Of a stretch of DNA of 6,133 nucleotides, positions 4,581 through 6,133 are shown one piece after another; the first letter of the stretch is position 1, and each line of letters starts with the position of its first letter. Where the stretch lies: the NCBI GenBank assembly GCA_035295985.1, contig DATHBT010000071.1:1-6133 (forward strand). The letters are read 5' to 3'. The position numbers and the translations under genes are program-made. The notes below the pieces were generated by a model, which had not been told where the DNA came from, made no database searches, and saw nothing but the letters and a program-made list of their open reading frames with translations. The DNA is from JAIVGV01 sp035295985. GTDB taxonomy: Bacteria; Acidobacteriota; Blastocatellia; Pyrinomonadales; Pyrinomonadaceae.

Positions 4581-4749
4581 CCCGCGCCGCGGGGCCGTGG
4601 ATCGGGCGCGGCCCCGGGCCGGCACGCTGGAGTTGCAGCGGGCGCTGAGCGAGGCGCGCGGGAGGGAAGCCGGGTGGGCGTGGTACACGGTACACCTGGG
4701 CGGCGCGCGCGACGTGATGCCGGTGGGTCACAGATGGGATAGGGAATAG
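4576..4749 (+). CDS. Doubtful short ORF, possible gene remnant
   Basis: A frame with a stop just upstream (4570-4572) is open from a TTG at 4576, with a GTG at 4597 giving 50 residues, to a TAG at 4747-4749. The C-terminal half (GWAWYTVHLGGARDVMPVGH) is rich in aromatic residues and does not look like random GC-rich translation, whereas the first half is Arg/Ala-rich and could be. There is no RBS and the frame overlaps a GC hairpin (4590-4616). I do not recognise the family. It may be a small protein, the tail of a decayed gene or chance. Confidence 0.25.
   Translation: MNPRRGAVDRARPRAGTLELQRALSEARGREAGWAWYTVHLGGARDVMPVGHRWDRE
4590..4616. repeat. GC-rich hairpin upstream of the TPR operon promoter
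   Basis: CGGGGCCG at 4590-4597 pairs perfectly with CGGCCCCG at 4609-4616 over an 11-base interval. It lies between the hydrolase gene, which is transcribed toward it, and the operon promoter at 4535-4543, so it could limit read-through. No T-run follows on either strand. Confidence 0.3.
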
Positions 4750-4774
4750 CCGAACGCCTGCGGCCCCTTCGATT

Positions 4775-6133
4775 TCAGGGCCGGCGCGAACGGAACCTAA
4801 CCTCCGGGTAGTCGGGCGGGGGGCCGTCGAGCAGGGGCGCGGGTTCGCCCTCCAGGTGCTTGTCGAAGAACGCCAGCGTGTAGGCGTTGAGTAACTGCTG
4901 CACGCGGGGGCCGTCGGCGGGGCCGACCGCCCCCGCCCATTGCAGCAGGGGCGAGACGAGGTAGAAGTCCGTGAAGTTCAGGTGGCCGCTCCCCCGCACC
5001 ATTATCTCGTAGGCTTGGTTTCTGACGCGGTCATAGACGGGCGCGTTGACGCCCCGGCCGCTCTCGAAGTAGAACTCGCTCGACACGAACATGAATGGCA
5101 CGGCCGGCGGCTCGTCCAGCAGCCGGCCGCGCTGCAAACCGTCGATGTTGAGCGCGGCCTTGCAGCGTGGATCGTCCACGCACGCCTGGCCCGCCGCCGC
5201 CCCGCCGAGCGACATCCCGAAGAGGCCCACGCGCGCCGCGTTGAGCCGCCCCGTAAGGATGTTCGGGCGCTCGCCCCGGTTGATCCTCTCCAACTCATCC
5301 ATCGCGAAGCGCGTGTCCTCCGCCCAGACGCGCAAAGACTCGTTCAAGACGGGCGTCGCTTCTAAGAATCTTCTGAACAACGCCTCGCCCTCTGCCGCGT
5401 CCGCCGGGCGCTCAAACGTCTGCATGTATTGCCGGTAGAGGTGGCCGGCGGCGCGGTCTTCCGCCTCGACGGCGCGCGTCCGCTCGCGGCTCACGCGCGC
5501 GACCCTGCCGTCCGGGTAAACGGTGGCTGCCGCCTCGTAAGGGTGCGCGACGCTACAGACGACGTAGCCGTGACTGGCTAGCTCCTCCATCAGCACCGTG
5601 CTCTGTGCCGGGAAGACGTTGTAGCCGTGCGAGAAGATTAAGACCGGGTAGGAAGGTTGGGAGCCGGAGGCGGGCGCGTCGCGGCGGGAGTGCGTATCCA
5701 CCAGGTTCAGGTAGTCGAGCAGGAAGCCGGCCCGCCCGAAGAGGGCTTTGCCGATCTCGCCGGCGGGGTGCCAGAGCGGTTCGGCGGGCGCGGCGTCGCC
5801 GGGGTCGGCCGGATACCAGCACAGCATGAGAAGCTCGCGGCGATCCGCCGGATCGTCCGTGAACGTCTCGGCTCGCGAGTTGTCCACGGCGGAGAAGCGC
5901 GTCGTGCCGACGGCGTGCGGGCCGGTCGGCCGCGGCAGGCGGAACACCGGGAAGAGAGCAGGCAGCGCCGCCGCCAGGGCGAAAAACGACAGCCCAGAGA
6001 TGACGAGTAAGAATCTTAGAACGGCGCGCCCGCGGGAGGCCGTGCGCGGCGGCGATTGCCTCTCACCCTTCACGAGCCGCTTGACCGTGGCGAGGAACAG
6101 GACGGCCGCGAGCGCGTAGAGCGGAACCATCTG
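4775..6133 (-). CDS. Membrane-anchored alpha/beta hydrolase, PAF-acetylhydrolase type (probably 5'-truncated by window)
   Basis: The frame runs from the window edge to a TGA at 4775; counting from the ATG at 6130 gives 451 residues. Segments 1-16 and about 37-62 are hydrophobic membrane helices. They are followed by LFPVFRLPRPTGPHAVGT (59-76) and a 'DDPADRREL....WYP' stretch (92-107) typical of bacterial relatives of platelet-activating-factor acetylhydrolase. The catalytic parts are all visible: oxyanion-type FSHGYN (166-171), nucleophile S307 in GMSLG, D330 in NIDG and H383 in GSGHLNFTDF. The family cleaves short or oxidised acyl esters from phospholipids or related esters; the catalytic domain should face the outside of the inner membrane. 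Relatives often have further N-terminal helices, and the frame is open through base 6133, so the real start may lie outside the window. Its substrate is unknown. It shares orientation with the TPR operon but is separated from it by 278 bases containing a separate promoter. Confidence 0.85.
   Translation of the reverse strand, partial: QMVPLYALAAVLFLATVKRLVKGERQSPPRTASRGRAVLRFLLVISGLSFFALAAALPALFPVFRLPRPTGPHAVGTTRFSAVDNSRAETFTDDPADRRELLMLCWYPADPGDAAPAEPLWHPAGEIGKALFGRAGFLLDYLNLVDTHSRRDAPASGSQPSYPVLIFSHGYNVFPAQSTVLMEELASHGYVVCSVAHPYEAAATVYPDGRVARVSRERTRAVEAEDRAAGHLYRQYMQTFERPADAAEGEALFRRFLEATPVLNESLRVWAEDTRFAMDELERINRGERPNILTGRLNAARVGLFGMSLGGAAAGQACVDDPRCKAALNIDGLQRGRLLDEPPAVPFMFVSSEFYFESGRGVNAPVYDRVRNQAYEIMVRGSGHLNFTDFYLVSPLLQWAGAVGPADGPRVQQLLNAYTLAFFDKHLEGEPAPLLDGPPPDYPEVRFRSRRP

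Noticed and set aside
4590..4616. Classical intrinsic terminator for the hydrolase gene
   Set aside because: The stem is strong but no T-run follows on either strand and it lies about 160 bases past the stop, so it is kept only as a hairpin.
4689..4702. GGTACAC tandem duplication inside the short ORF
   Set aside because: Only two 7-bp copies, with no further structure around them; likely chance.

Overview
This window comes from a GC-rich bacterium (about two thirds G+C by eye). The gene families point to Acidobacteriota, probably class Blastocatellia. They include a reprolysin-like secreted metalloprotease, an exported metal-dependent amidohydrolase, a TPR protein with a TonB-type C-terminus, and the start of an OmpR-type winged-helix domain of the kind common in acidobacterial 'YEFGPFRLD...LTPKAF' regulators. 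The taxon is inferred from family resemblance; no rRNA or marker gene is present. There is no tRNA, CRISPR array, insertion sequence or phage gene.

Layout. (1) Positions 1-315, minus strand: N-terminal part of a secreted reprolysin-like metalloprotease, cut by the window edge. (2) Positions 316-705: a divergent control region holding two kinds of 11-bp-spaced direct repeat, a 14-bp dyad, a candidate plus-strand promoter and a roughly 120-base leader. (3) Positions 706-2357, plus strand: an exported amidohydrolase with a complete set of metal ligands, then a 61-residue Lys/Gly-rich protein with a strong ribosome binding site. (4) Positions 2358-2582: a convergent intergenic stretch with GC-rich inverted repeats. 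(5) Positions 2583-4496, minus strand: a compact three-gene operon transcribed from a TATAAT promoter near 4540. Its genes are a TPR/TonB-C envelope protein, a three-repeat ankyrin protein and a 94-residue winged-helix-like protein. (6) Positions 4497-4774: the operon promoter, a second copy of the repeat seen near 370, and one doubtful short ORF. (7) Positions 4775-6133, minus strand: a membrane-anchored alpha/beta hydrolase of the PAF-acetylhydrolase type, probably continuing past the window edge.

How the parts may work together. The protease, amidohydrolase, TPR/TonB protein and PAF-AH-like hydrolase all carry export or membrane signals, so much of the window serves the cell envelope and breakdown of external peptides, amides or lipids. 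The ankyrin and winged-helix proteins have no export signal and should be cytoplasmic. The most unusual point is the start of the TPR/TonB gene. Its promoter and good ribosome binding site lead into about 40 codons resembling the beginning of an OmpR-type DNA-binding domain. These run in frame, without the recognition helix, into the signal sequence of the TPR protein. The same promoter region carries a 19-bp sequence that is also found, with two differences, upstream of the metalloprotease. Each copy contains a TTGAR direct repeat with 11-bp spacing, the arrangement OmpR/PhoB-type regulators bind.
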